From assembly GCA_037576195.1 (NCBI GenBank), contig CM075102.1:3410001-3474000 (forward strand): DNA of 64,000 nt, in the 5' to 3' direction. Positions 22,724 to 35,241 of the stretch are shown here, one piece after another (the stretch's first letter is position 1; each line of letters begins with the position of its first letter). Below the pieces are notes generated by a model. The model did no database searches. It was not told where the DNA came from and saw only the letters and a list, made by a program, of their open reading frames with translations. A program made the position numbers and the translations under genes. The DNA comes from Phytoseiulus persimilis (Eukaryota > Arthropoda > Arachnida > Mesostigmata > Phytoseiidae).

Positions 22724-23055
22724 CGAAAAAGAATATCTCGGCTTGCCTTGCTTTCGGTAACAGCTCGACGACGGCTGTCAATAAATCGCGCACGTTTTGA
22801 CCGTTCTCACTACCTTCGTTGCATACGAAGCCCCGTCGGCTGTATGGCGAGCGGGAGAACGTACGTACGTTTGAACAAACAAACGCTCACACAAAAATAA
22901 ACAGGCTGCTTTGTGGGGGGTCACATGCTAGATCATTCACAGTCCCGTGAATGGATGCCATATGACTTGGCCATGAAGCTGGTGCGAGACGTTGAAAAGT
23001 GGCGTTCCTCACTTTTTTTTTTGTTTAGCCAAGTCGCGGCGGGCGAATTTCTCAG

Positions 23056-23481
23056 ATGGAAATACACGGTATAGTCCGAATGTTATGGCCGGAAGAACAT
23101 GATGAACTATCAAATATTCGAGTTGAGCAAGACAACCATCGATTGATTGAAGAGAACGGCATTCCGAAGTGCTCCTTGGAGAAAATCAATCGTCCCATCC
23201 AGATGACTTGATCGAAACCGATGAGATGGGCCATCTCGGTGGCCACTACGGAATGCCGACAGGATGACCGAGCAGCTGTAGCGGTCTGTGCAACACGGGT
23301 GGATCCGCATAGTGGTATCGATGCCGTCGCCGAAGGGATGGTCGGGCTCAACCGGTTGGTATTTCCACAGCTGGCACTCTCGTCTCGAGAATGGTTCTCA
23401 TGGTTCCCATCTATTCCGAGCGCACTCTTGAGAACGGATATCCTCCGGAAGGGACGGAAAATCGGAAAGCACACAATCTAA
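23056..23481 (+). CDS. Candidate decayed or spliced coding segment
   Basis: After TTTCTCAG an ATG at 23056 opens 51 codons beginning MEIHGIVRMLWPEEHDELSN and passing LIEENGIPKCSLEKINRP. A TGA follows at 23209. The same frame then continues for 90 codons (RWAISVATTECRQDDRAAV, to RKGRKIGKHTI). A frame of 142 codons with a single stop is unusual but not impossible by chance. Options are a decayed gene, two exons with a short intron, or no gene. The minus strand is open over the whole segment too (140 codons). I recognise no domain. A short HLGGHYG string in another frame recalls zinc proteases, but the motif is incomplete. Confidence 0.18.
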
Positions 23482-24531
23482 GCAAGGAGACCAATGGTAG
23501 ACGGGTTACCTCAGGACAGATTCAATTAGAGGGTATACGTCATGTCTAGACGAACGAACGACGACGTGCTCTCTCTCAGCTTCTGAGCTGAAAGGTGTGT
23601 TACAGCTGACCTGGATATTCTAATACGGATACTCCGGGACAGAGGTCGTCAAACCCCACGCGCAGCATCGATTCGGTCACAACGGACCGCTGCTTATGTT
23701 CGGGAGCTTATATTCGGCTGTATCGTTTGCCAGCCGAGGACGATACTTGCGATTTGGATGAGTATTGGAAACAATCAGTTGGGCTCTCATGAAATTCCGA
23801 CTGAACGCCGCCTCGCGTGAGGCGTTGGGCAGCCGGGCCGAGGAGCTGCAGACGGTTCCAAACGCCGTGGGGTCATCGCAACGGTTGTCAAGCGCCCTCA
23901 CGGACAGAAAAGTAATACAAAACGGGTTCTCGCATACTGGATCGTGAAAGAGCCCTAAAATCAAGGCTCTAATGAAAGGAGCATTTACGACAAAGATGGA
24001 GGATAAGGGGTTTGTTACCAACAGATCCGGGTTCTTCGGTTCCAGATCACAGACGACTCGAAACTTGTGGTTGGGGGGCGGTACAGGTGCATCAATTCTT
24101 GCCTCTCAGGAGCGGAGCTCGGAACGAGAACTCTGTCGTACCGTTCACAGGGGTTTCTTGAAGAGCCTTGGATGGCATAATTCCGAAGCTTCTAGGGCCC
24201 AGTCGTGAGATTCCTTAAATTGATCAGGAGTCCGCGGAATCGAAGCTCTCGGAGGGGGCGAGTATCGAACAACAGAGATGGCAGGACTCCCAGGAAGGGG
24301 CCCGACCGTTTTCCGTCAATACGACATCCAGATCTGGATTTCGGTGTTGTACGGTGAGCTGGCTGCGATGCTCCGGGTTCGAAACTGACTAGAGTCGGCA
24401 GTTACCCGTGACTCCTGAAGACCATCAAGGCTGGGATGTGTTCGAGCAAATGTTCCCTAGTCATGCTGGGATGAGCCGCGGACGGAGACACAAATGTTCC
24501 GCTCCGAATTGTTTCCTAACGACTGAGTGAC
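23482..24531. other. No gene supported
   Basis: Only frames of 60-114 codons without motifs are seen. I see no repeats or RNA genes. Confidence 0.45.
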
Positions 24532-24694
24532 GTGTGCACGTGGATACGTTCGGGCCCCGTCTCGGGATACATCGCAGGATCGCGGCTCAGGAAGGCTTCG
24601 TTGCCGGGCGAAGGGGCCGGAACAGAACGAGGGAGAAGCCTGCAGGATAGTCGGCTGCAAGGAGTCCAATTAACATTGGCTGTAATGGAGCTGA

Positions 24695-24991
24695 TTGAGA
24701 AGCTTGCTGCGTCAACCAGGAGTTTCTTCGAGGAGGAGCAGCCAGGGAGCTAATGGTGGCCTTTCATCCAACGCTCCAGTCGTACTTGAGTCGCATGCAA
24801 TTGCACAGGACACCCACACTGCTGGGGGCGCGCCAGGCTTCTCGGAAAACTCGGCACCCCCGCAACTTGCTCGAACGGTCTCGAGAATGTTGCACAAAAT
24901 CAGCCAGGTTCCCCCTTCGAGCGTTTCGTTCACGCCGCCCATAGCGCTCGCTGCCTCCCGGTTTCCCATTATTCCTCCCAAGCAGTCGTGA
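24695..24991 (+). CDS. Candidate coding segment, strand uncertain
   Basis: A plus-strand frame of 98 codons reads SSNAPVVLESHAIAQDTHT, then GAPGFSENSAPPQLARTVSR and SFTPPIALAASRFPIIP. Ala, Ser and Pro dominate. An overlapping plus frame (24532-24753) ends VMELIEKLAASTRSFFEEEQ. The minus strand holds an 89-codon frame (24981-24712) in the same register, reading GGTWLILCNILETVRASCGG. All look protein-like. No splice pair settles the choice, and I know of no homologue. Confidence 0.14.
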   Translation: MRSLLRQPGVSSRRSSQGANGGLSSNAPVVLESHAIAQDTHTAGGAPGFSENSAPPQLARTVSRMLHKISQVPPSSVSFTPPIALAASRFPIIPPKQS

Positions 24992-25839
24992 CGCGCGTCC
25001 CGGAGACAGATGTCCTGAACGACCGGTCTCCCGCCAATACCTCTCGTCGATTTATGGATTTCCTTCCGAACTGCTCACAAACTGCTTCTCGGCAGCATCT
25101 TCTCGCGAGATTTGCGAAGTCTCGATCCAGCTGCGAGTGGAAAGGCATGGGCGGCCGTTGACATCGCTTTTTCGAGCCTTTCGGCAAAAGGTGGTCTTCG
25201 AATGAAGGGGATCTCGCGACGCCAAACTCCGTCGAGAGTCCGTTTCGTGAAGGTTTGCTGTGGTTCCCGTCTCGAGATCGAGCAGATCAGTCAAATCCGC
25301 GTTACCATATTCCCGTTCCTCGGTAGCCAGAGATCGCTCCTTGGAACGGCGCGGTTCCGCTCCAGGGTTTCCCGCTATCGTCCGCGATCGGTATCGAGTT
25401 CGCTATCAGCATATGAAAACGACTCGCTATGTAAATATCTGCTCACCTCATTGGCAGTGCTTGGAATCAAGCCAAATCAAGTTTGGCCCAACGCCCGCCT
25501 CCGAATCCAACCTGGCGTCCGGGTCAGCACCCTGCGTCGACCGACGTCCGCGCATCGATCGGCCTCCGGGTTTAGAGACGGCTTCCGAGCAGCCAATTCA
25601 CGAACGGTGCAAACCCTTCACAACCTTCCTCTCGTGGCTGAATGACGCGGTATCCTTACGACTCAAACCTTGAAGGCCTAGAAGCGTTTCCGACCAAGAA
25701 CGCATCGCCCGATCAATCGAACTCCAGGGTAAACGTTCATCTTTTCCCCCCACTTAGCTATGGAGTCGGATGCGCGTGTTCTCGAGGTTAAGTCGCTCGT
25801 GTATAATGGCGGAATAATTTGCTCATAAAAGCCAGAAAC

Positions 25840-26000
25840 TAATTGCCCTTTGCGGTCTGGTGGGTCGCTTGCCCTGCCCGCCCCCCGCCTGCTTGCTGTG
25901 TCGAACACCGACAGCACTATTAGTAACGTGGGTGCATAATTTACGCTGTATTAATATCGCGCCCCGATTAATATCGCTATCATGTCGATGCTCCTCAGCA
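25840..26000. promoter_or_regulatory. AT-rich island with paired homeodomain-type sites
   Basis: ATTAATATCGC occurs at 25950-25960 and again at 25967-25977, a 17-bp period, with GCGCCCCG between. ATTA/TAAT cores are the usual homeodomain contact. Nearby are AACTAATTGCC (near 25840) and GTGCATAATTTACG. Clustering of such sites is typical of enhancers, but function is inferred. Confidence 0.3.
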
Positions 26001-27488
26001 CATGTCTACACCGCTCCACGTTGAACAACTCCGCGGAAACAGCGTTGGCAACATCAGAGACCCCGGGGACAGGCGATCGCCTCGGGTAGGCTCATCCGAT
26101 TTCGCCCGAACTTTCCTACCGAGACTCCCACCACTGAAGCAACCGAAGGTGTGTTTGCCGAGCGTGTGGAAACGGGCCAGGGCTCAGAGCCAGAACACAT
26201 CCAATGCGGCCGAGAATCTGCCGCTCGGACGGCTTCCTGATCGAACGACCAGAGACAGAGCGGCTCCTCATTTTTAGCGTGCATGCTTTGCGACCACCCG
26301 GCCACATGCTCGATATGAAGCCGAAGTCCGAAGCGACTCTTGTATTGTATGTCCGAGTGGAGCCGTTATCGGATATGCTCGAGTCTGTTGTAGACAGAGA
26401 TCCTCCAAGTCAGGATTAACCAACAAAGCAACGACAAAGAAACTCCTCTGAAGAAGAGAAAGAGCAACAAGCCTGAAATACTCTGCGGCTCCAATCCTCG
26501 ATCCGACCCTGATGGAGCCGCGGTCCGAGTTCTGACTCGGCCAGTTCGCCGTGATTGTCAGCCTGTCTGGCGGGTCGCTGAAAAGCCAGCAAGCCGTGGC
26601 GCCCTACTGTTACGCAATGACGGCTACAAATCCTACGCTTCATCCGAAGCAAAGCCCTTTGTTTCAAGTGTGGACATTCGACTGACAGGCAATTCCTTAG
26701 CGTGAAAGTGTTGTTACTTATCCCTACGCTCCGCCCCCTTTGATCACTGCGCGCCCCCGTTTTCCCCGAGCTGCGATTCTCGGGGACTGTCTTTCTGCAG
26801 CCACTCTTTAGCCGCCAAGTCCGAACAGAAACCGAGCGAATCCGCGGGGATTCGAACCCCTCGCCGGCAGAATGGGTGCTCCGGGTGTTCTCGTCGCGGA
26901 ATTCATTAACGGAATGTCAGAGGAACCGAAGACAGGTCCGCCAGGCGACTGAGTTCCAGAGCCCAACAGTTCCCGCCCCCAACGGCCCCCCTTTTCTTCC
27001 CGCGCGTTTGAATCGGAACATGAAATGATGTTGCCCCGCGCCGCTCAACTACTCGTGGTGGATAAGATGGAATCGATCTCGGAGTGGAAACTCCTTTCAG
27101 TTATTTTTGCGTCATTGTCAACGTCTTCTGACTAACCATCTTGGCAGACCAACCAGCGAACGACACACGAGCTTCGGACGTCCGCGCATCCGTCTCTGGA
27201 CGTCGGTCGTATAATCTTCACGTAGACTCCCGTCGCAGCTTGTCGAGTTAAGCCGCTTAACGGAGCGCGATGTCGAGCACACGCTCCGCTTCAGGTCCTC
27301 CACGGAGCTCCCGGACACTCAGGGAACATCCGCACATATGACGGCCAACAATCGATACGGTTCCAGCCAGAGTTAATTCCTCTCGAGTCGAGCTCAGACT
27401 TCCCGCAACTCATGGAGTATGAATCTGTATTTTTTCTTAGCCGCCGACAGATTCCCGACCAGATTCCCGTCCGTTCCACATCCTATTT

Positions 27489-27516
<28 letters not shown>
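27489..27516 (+). repeat. (AG)14 dinucleotide repeat
   Basis: This is a pure run of 14 AG units, the longest perfect microsatellite seen in the window. In arthropods GAGA-binding factors can occupy such runs. Confidence 0.97.
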
Positions 27517-27519
<3 letters not shown>

Positions 27520-27872
27520 CCGTGCCTCATCAAGTTCCAAAGAGTTTCATGCCACGATCCTCTCTGCTGGCTGCAGAAGGGCGGACGAACGTAATTCATC
27601 GCAAGTTCTTCCAAACCATCGAATCAAGCGAAGAGCTCGCTCCACGGGCGATCAATGGATCCAGATCGAATTATCAGATCTCAGAGGATGCGACGCTGCC
27701 GTACATCATACGAACATCAACGTAGAGTTTTGGTGCGATGCCATGCGATGTTCTCTGCACACCAGAAGCTGTTCTGAATTTCAAGCGAGTACTTCCCGTT
27801 GAATTTGTCGCGATCATGGCCGTTTGGGACGATGGATCAAAGGACTCGAGCAGATGTATATATAAATGGAAA

Positions 27873-27932
27873 GATGGATGGATGCGGAGAAGCGTCAGGA
27901 CAATAAGACGGACGGACTTGGATGGATGGACG
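27873..27932 (+). repeat. Interrupted GATG/GACG microsatellite
   Basis: GATGGATGGATG at 27873-27884 and GACGGACGGACTTGGATGGATGGACG-type units at 27908-27932 are split by a short unique spacer. Confidence 0.85.
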
Positions 27933-30900
27933 CCTCCGGCGTCGTTGATGATGAGCGCGGATAGCGAACCGGTAGTTACGGCGAGTATTCGAAGTCGGGA
28001 GATGATTCCAACACTCTGGGCTCCATCGCACTAGCCTTCCAGCCGGCGACCTTGGCCGTCAGAACGACGCCGCGTACCGTAATTGCCGGCACATCCATTG
28101 ATAAAGCTCCCGATCGAGGTTCCCGTCCCATCCTCGGCTTTCTGTTCTTTCAGCTGATCGGGTCGCCCTCAGCAAGCCACGTAATCACGGTGGTGATTAG
28201 TTCTTTTGTTGGACTGACCGCTGGTCATTTTGGAGTGAAGCACCGCCGCGTACCGTATGTTTCTCAATGGAACGAACGAGCGAGCGGTCATTTCAACACG
28301 CTGTCCTCCCACTCACTGCCGAAGGGCAGCCATAAACACGCGGCCACTTAGACATAGTGGAATACTCGTTCGCAAGAGATGGCGGGCGATCTAAAGACCG
28401 ACATCGAATTGACGGAATGATCATCAAGTATGCTGTGCGCAACGCAGACTTCGCTCAAGGTGAGCTGCGAGCGATGAAGTCATTCATTTTCCTCACTGGG
28501 TCGAGCGGCATCAAATTTTTTTCACCGACGCTCTCATCGGCTTCTACCATGGAAAAAGCTCAGTCCCGCGGTTCAACCATGGAATCACTATGACTTTCGT
28601 TCACGTCATGTTTTAGACATTCACTCGGACCCGCGCTTCGCACTCCGTTTTCGTGAACGCGGAGAGCTTTTCCAAGTGAGCAGTTTTTTCAGACTGTTCT
28701 AGCAACACTCGCTGTGTGATGTTTCATTATTGATGGATGGATATTGAACCTTTTGGTGCCGACCTGTAAATTCGCTCAGCTGCCGTTGGATGGGATGCGA
28801 TCCGGGCGGGTTTTGGTGAACATTACCGGAATATATCGTCATCCGCTCGTTAACGGCCAGCCTGTATGATCTTCCCACCCGTTCGATCGGTCTGGGCAGC
28901 ATAGCCTCGAATCGAGCCGATAAAACGGATTTCCCTAAATTTGCTGGAGAGGGAATTCGCTCGCGTTTCGGAGAGGACTCAGTTTCTGCCAGTTTCTCAG
29001 TATGCACTCATTGTGACCCCTCGACCACTCAGTCCCGTTTGATTTCAGCAATGAGCAAAACATGCGCAAAGGCGAGAAAACAATCAAAAAGTCTTTGACA
29101 GTTGGACCGCGAGCTCTGGAATATGCTTGTTTGTCTGCCCCATCAACAAGCATCTCGACCAAACTCGGAGAGACCCATTGTCTCGGAACCGGGACCAGAG
29201 AAACGATGCGAGCAGGATGGAAAGCCAGGGCACAAGTTCCGAACGGAGCGGAAGGCGGTCGAAATGGAAGCGAACGGGTGTCTCTCACAATCAGTCCTGA
29301 GAAGCTGAAGCTGCTTCAGACCAGGAACTTCCTGACGATTCTTCCATCGGTTGCGTCACTTCTCCTGGAATCTCTACCAGGATCATGGATTTCTCCAAGT
29401 CTGTTCAAGAAGCGTTTTCGTCCATGATCATTTCGCACTGTTATTAGTTCGCGACGGCGTAATGAGAGATCGGTGAGCTGAAGAGACATGGAGCGGGGAT
29501 GAAGTACAGGAATCCGAACAAAAGCAGCGAAACGAGAGAAAACCATGTCGTTATTAATCAACGCGCGCAATGAGTGTTGGCGTGTCGCTGTTCAGCCGTC
29601 GCCGTCCGGCTCTTCCGTCGTTGGCTGCTTCGTGTCGGTGAGTTACTCGAGCAGTCGTTCGTCAAGCTTATTAAAATGCTCATCGCGTTCTCCAGGAGAG
29701 GAATTGCAAAAGTTTACGCCCACGACGCGGCGATGGCCACGGACGAGAATTCGACAAATCGTTGAAGAAATCTGTGGGAAGATTTTGTGATTCGGCTCGT
29801 CCGAAGCCGCCGTCAGTCGGCCGGCGGCGACGACGGCGTTCAAGAACAATGTCGCCGAAGCCGTTCCCGAGCGTTGTTATATTTTATATCGGCGCGAATC
29901 ACGGGATGAAAGACAAAAACCGAGAACAACAGAAAGGAAAAATGCCCCTCCATTATTGGGGCAAATCGACCGGAGCGATGGGAGCGAGCCATCAATATGA
30001 TGACGACGTTCGCGACAACAATGTCGCCGAGGCTCGTGATGATGAGAGGGTCAAGCGAAACGGCGTCATACAACGTTAACTATGAGAATACCGCGCAACA
30101 GAATGTCGCCCAACTAGTGCCGGTGTTACAGAACTTCCCGAGCTCGGCCATAGCAAAGACAAGATCTTTGACAGAGCCTCCTAACGACTCACTTACAGAA
30201 AAGGCAGCGTCGATGATGACAGCAGCATACGATCCATTTTAATAGCTCCGGTCAGACGTGTATGTCACGATGCATGCGTGGTTTGTATCGAGCCCGGCAC
30301 GGTCAGCGCCTTCCGAGAGCCGTGGTCGAACCCCCGCGTGTGGGGAGCGGCACGCTGTGACCAGTCGGTTCGATCCTTACTCCACAAACGGTTTTCACGG
30401 TCCTCGAGGACACGCCCGGGCAGGCCCCCAGTCGGGGGCATCGCCTCAGCTCGAAGCATCTCGCTTCAGATTCCAAGCGTTCCGGCATTCATCGTCGGTC
30501 TTCCGGAAGCTCTCGTGATATTTGGGCTGTTTGTGAATGCTTGAACGTTTTGTGACGCCTCAGGAACTTCCGACGGAGTGAAGAGCGGACCCTCCGAGGG
30601 CCCTAGCGATTTCCGTTATCAGGCGATGATACGAGTGCCGTAATCATACCAAGTTACGGCAAAACCGAGCCGGAACGCTGTCGAAGTGAATCTTGTAGGC
30701 CATGACGTTTCTCAACATGCGCTCGCGCGTTTGATTCCGTGCGTTACCGCTCGGGAACGCCCTTGACAGCAGACGCCGTTCCATTTGGTAGGCGATCCAT
30801 AATCTCACTAACTGCTCTTAACTGAAGTGTGGTTAACTGTTCGTTCGCGGCGTGGCGCAGCTCCGGTGAAGTACGCCTACGCGAACGCAACACAACACTG

Positions 30901-31899
30901 ATGTCCTGCTGCGCGGTTCGACAAAAACGACGACGACTCGGCTCTGTATCCGCTGCGGTATCTCTTCTGGCTTCGGCAGCGAGATGCGAAACTTGGAAGG
31001 AGCGAATCATCGCTGGAATCCGGATCGAGCCGACAAAGCCATGGGAAACTTTCATCCGGAATCCTGCGGCCCGAGTGCGCACGAGGACGGCGGCGGCGAG
31101 GAAGCTGTTGGACTCGCTCGTTTCTCTCTTCCGAAAGCAGGAAGCCCGGAGCGAAACGAAGAGCCACTTTCGTTGTCGGAGGAATCAATGTGCCCCCATG
31201 TGCTCCCAGAGTGGAATTATACCACCAGCAAGCAGTGCTCAGCGTGCGAAGTCAGACAGTCAAACACCGCAGTGAGTCCGCCGGCCCCGCTGCCGGCAGC
31301 TGAGTTAGGCATCGAAACATCAGATACCGCTTGCTGCCATTACGCGAGAGGGACCCGGTCGTGTTTTCGTTCACGAATTTCAGAGCAACAAAGGGCCGTT
31401 TGAAAGTGATCGACATAACAAAAGCGCCTACTTTCCTTCGATAAAGCCCACGCCATGAAACGACGACGACAGAGTCCTCGTACGCTGCCGCCGCATCATC
31501 AACAACAGCCATGATGATTCGGACACGAGTTCTGAGTTCACATCAGACGAAAAACCCCTCGACGCCCGAAAACTTTCCGAGCGAGTTCTTCTCAACGGGT
31601 GCCTCAGTTCACTGGAGATCCTGATTGGGGAAACCTCCTTGAAAAACAGAAAATACGAAGGATGAGCTCTTCGGATATCGTGAAGGGAGGAGCTCGCTCG
31701 AAAAACTGGAGTGGGAATGTAGGATAACTTCTAAACTAGGAGAAGAAGGAGGCAGAGTTCCTGTAACGAATCGACTTTCGCGGGCATTCGTTGCTCATCA
31801 CGAGGAAAAGGACGGAGAGTTGAATGAACTATTCGAGGAGGGATTGAGGAAAAAAACGTAGAAACTGTTTCACGCGCGAGAAACGAAACTGACTTTCGC

Positions 31900-32060
31900 T
31901 AATCAAGGGCATACAAGATGCATAACTCTGCGCCTCCTCTGGATTTATTCCCCCTCGTCGTGTTTTTATCTCTCGGGGGACTAATGCATCTTATATCGCG
32001 CACAATTATCTCCTTGATGTTAATTTAAAAGGACAGAACGAACGAACGGATAGACACCGG
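31900..32060. promoter_or_regulatory. AT-rich, frame-poor island with long-range inverted repeat
   Basis: AAGATGCATAA (31915-31925) pairs with TAATGCATCTT (31982-31992) at 10 of 11 positions. Inside, CCCCC (31950-31954) faces GGGGG (31975-31979). The right arm is followed by AATTATCTCC and TTAATTTAAAA. ATGCAT is a POU/octamer-like core. It could be a structured RNA element or a pair of protein sites; I cannot tell which. Confidence 0.35.
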
Positions 32061-35000
32061 AGCGCGCGATTTCTCAACTGACGGCAGCGCGGTCAGAAAA
32101 TATTAAAGTAGGCTCAAAGTAATTTGACGGAAAGAGAGAATTCACAGATTAATTGCGGTTCTTGCTTTTCTCTCATTTCATCTTTTTCTAGTCAGCCTTT
32201 TATCATCATTCGCGTTCGTTCTCCCGCGGCGTTACCGCTTGGGTCATTTGATACCTCGTCCCAATTTGTCTTTTGTTGAAATTAACTTTCTCTGGATCAG
32301 ATGAAAAATAACGCCAAGGTTTCTCACCGGGATCCCTCGAAGGTATTCGATACGCAGCCATCGCCGGAGCTGCGGGGAACGAAGCGGAGCTTCCCTGGGA
32401 ATGGAATATAATTTTTTCATAGAGAGGATCAAGGGAACCCAAGAACGATGCAGGAGGTTTGACAGAAACTCAAACGAATTCGAGGAGTTTGACTTACAGC
32501 AAGCCTACCCATTCCGGGTTCAAAGAATTCGGCTGAGAAGAGGGGTGACAAATTGTCTCGAAGCCCAGAAAGGGGTCTATGGACTGTAAACAGCACCCTT
32601 CCAAAGACATCTGTACCCCCTGCTCTTGTTTGTGTCCGGGAGGGGTAGAGGGGCCGAAGAGTAAAATGAATTGTTTCAACTCATGTTGTTCAAGAGAAGC
32701 ATCCGCCGCCTAACCACCCCCTGCAATCGGCTCGAAAATGTCCCGAAACACCTTCGGCCTCATTCTTCTCTCAGTCCCGAACCTCTATTCTTCCCTCTCT
32801 CCCCATTCTTCTTCATCAGAAGATGACCGCATCGGTTTATGGTCGGACTCTAATTGGAGCTTCGCGGAAGTTGGCTCACGCGTTGTGCAATTCGTCGGGC
32901 GGCGTCTTTGCACTCCTAGCGTTCACTTTCCTCCCGTCAAGCCTTGGTCATAAAGAGAGAAACACCAGCTCGTCGTCAACCTGGTGTATCTGGGCAAAAA
33001 AGAAAACAGCACCTGAAGCTTCCAGTCCTCTGTTGCGGTTCCGGCAAAATCCTTTGTACAGGCACCATGTCCACCCAACGGTCTCTCAGGGAACGAATCC
33101 GGGCTTGCCTCTCTTGGACGGGGAAGAACAGGAAGACGAGCCGACGGAGCTCGCCGTAGAGCGTTCGGCTAGATATTGTCGAGGGTTGGCTCGTTGAAGA
33201 ATTTCGGAGCAATTTCCGAGCTCCGCTAAGCCATGTTGTAACGTGTAAGATTAAGTATGCACACGTGCCCCACCAGCTAAGTGGACTTTGGAGCTCGCGG
33301 AGCTGTACAACGGCTGCTGCTCCGTCGGAAAATATTCGCTCTGTCATAAAACAATACAGCGATCAGCCCGGCTACCTGAGAACATGGTCTCGGATCGAGA
33401 TAACCTTCGAGCACGCTTCAAGTCATCTCGCGAAGTCCCTGAGTTGGAGGAGCTTCCCGTTCCGGAGGGACCGGGGTAGGGGTGAGTCGAGCCCGAGTTT
33501 GGGATCTCTTGCTTCCCGGTCCCGCATCCGAATGTTTGGAACTAGAGGTGGCGCGGCCGTCGCCGAATCGATGAGGAAAGGAACCGCGCGCACAAAATTA
33601 GGGTATCAGCCGAAGATCATGCGAGCGCGAGTATTCCACCGTCGCACGATTCGAGTAGCACTTCATGTACTTGTATTCCCGAAACGCGGGCCGGTGAACT
33701 CGAGCGCATGGATCGCCGGAACGGCTCGTAGTCCAAATTTCGCGAAAGGGAATGTTGAACTGGCATAGACAGGTCCATTCTACGCTCATGAACGGGTAAT
33801 GGGTTTATTGCATGAATTGCCCTCTTCTCAATAAAGCCTCCCTCCCTGCCTTCCTCTCAATAGACTGGGAGCACGTTGCTCGACGAGCAGGCGCACGCAG
33901 CTCCGTTTTCGGAGTGAATAAAAATTATTTCTTTTCAATGCATGGTCGCACGGACAGCCGATCAAACGATCCGCTTCGGGTGGGGTACGCGTACGCGAGC
34001 ATTACCGTTTTTAGGAGTTGTGGCTCACCTACGGCACGTCCGCTCCGGAGACAGGATTACGTAATCGATATGGGACTCTGATCCCTCGCGAGCGATAGGA
34101 GTTCACCACGATCGGATCGATATCAGCGCTTCCGAGCCGCAGTCATTTCAATGGAAATAGATTCCGGGTACCCATCAATATGTATTTATTGTACATGTAC
34201 AGGGTGGCTCTGAATCTCGTTTCCAAAACTTCTTTCGGAAAGCACTCGCCTCACAGCGGAGAGCATCGACGACGACCACATAGTAATCCAAAAATACACA
34301 CCAAACGCAAGGCGCTGGCCTCGTTAACTTTCAACCTTCTGGGATCGCAAACGAATCCGTCGTTTCTCCTCAGGACGCGTCGCTTCCGAGTGAAACACGA
34401 AAAGCGAGCGATTACCCTCTTGTGAACAGCGCGGAGGTTCAACCTGCGAGTCTCAGAAAATTCGTGTTTTCCTCTGGAGTCAACTTCGGATGGAAAGCAG
34501 TCGAGGCATGAAGCGGCATTGACGTAGATCGATTGTCATTTGTTAACACTCCACGTGACCAGGTTGAGGAGCTGCCCGTTGCGGTTGATGGAAGCCTGTG
34601 ACTTTGTCACAGCCCTCGGGGCGATGCGTGGCACTGTCGTGGGACGCTTGTGATCCGTTCGAGGCAAGTACAACTTCAATGCCTCACTGGTGAGCTAGCT
34701 GAAAACCGTTTGAAAGACTTTGATGGGTACTCTTGATACGCCGTATTGAGGCCAACGTTGGGGTTGACACAGTGATGCAGTGACGCGCATGCAGATCTGC
34801 ATGCAAGGTGAAGATCCGGCTGTCGGCTCGACCATCTCGTTAGTACGAATGATCTTGCGAAAGTGCGGGAGGTGAAACGTCTCACCTGCGAGAGTGCGAT
34901 CCACTCAAAGCTCCGTTGCTGTTTGCGAGCTGGGAGTGAGACGAACACTTTGCAATTCAGAGGAGACAATCTCAAGTTCGTAATTTCCTGCTTTCTCCAT

Positions 35001-35241
35001 CCGGCTTTTAATTTGAATTTCCCCCCCACTTATTGCTCTCGAGAATGTTCGTCGCGGCGAAAGTTAGACGTTCGTGACCGATGCTCGGAGAGGAATCTAC
35101 CAGATGCGTGACTTCGGTTTTCCTTGTGTGAGTCGCGGCTGCCCTGTTGTAAAATGTCAGTGTGTGAAACGCTCACATTCCCTAAAAGAGAGTTCATCTG
35201 ACCGCCGTCGCAGTAGTCTGAGTGGAAATTATTGCGGCCGC

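Larger units (their letters stand above)
24992..35241. other. Long stretch with no gene supported; scattered regulatory-like islands
   Basis: Frames reach 177 codons (25112-25645, plus) and 167 codons (33265-33768, plus), without domains. A donor CTCAAG|GTGAGC stands at 28459/28460 after a frame reading MIIKYAVRNADFAQ. AATAAA hexamers occur near 33829 and 33914. The section at 31.6-32.2 kb has almost no reading frames and is AT-rich. Repeats and islands are listed separately. Confidence 0.45.

Noticed and set aside
23214-23262. Zinc-protease-like DEMGHLGGHYG in one frame
   Set aside because: The first histidine of HExxH is missing, the frame stops directly after, and no further protease text is present.
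26834-26905. tRNA-like GGATTCGAACCCC on the minus strand
   Set aside because: The T-loop text fits, but the acceptor arms pair only with a bulge, and no D-arm or anticodon arm can be drawn.
33829-33834. AATAAA as a gene end
   Set aside because: No coding frame with support ends upstream on the plus strand.
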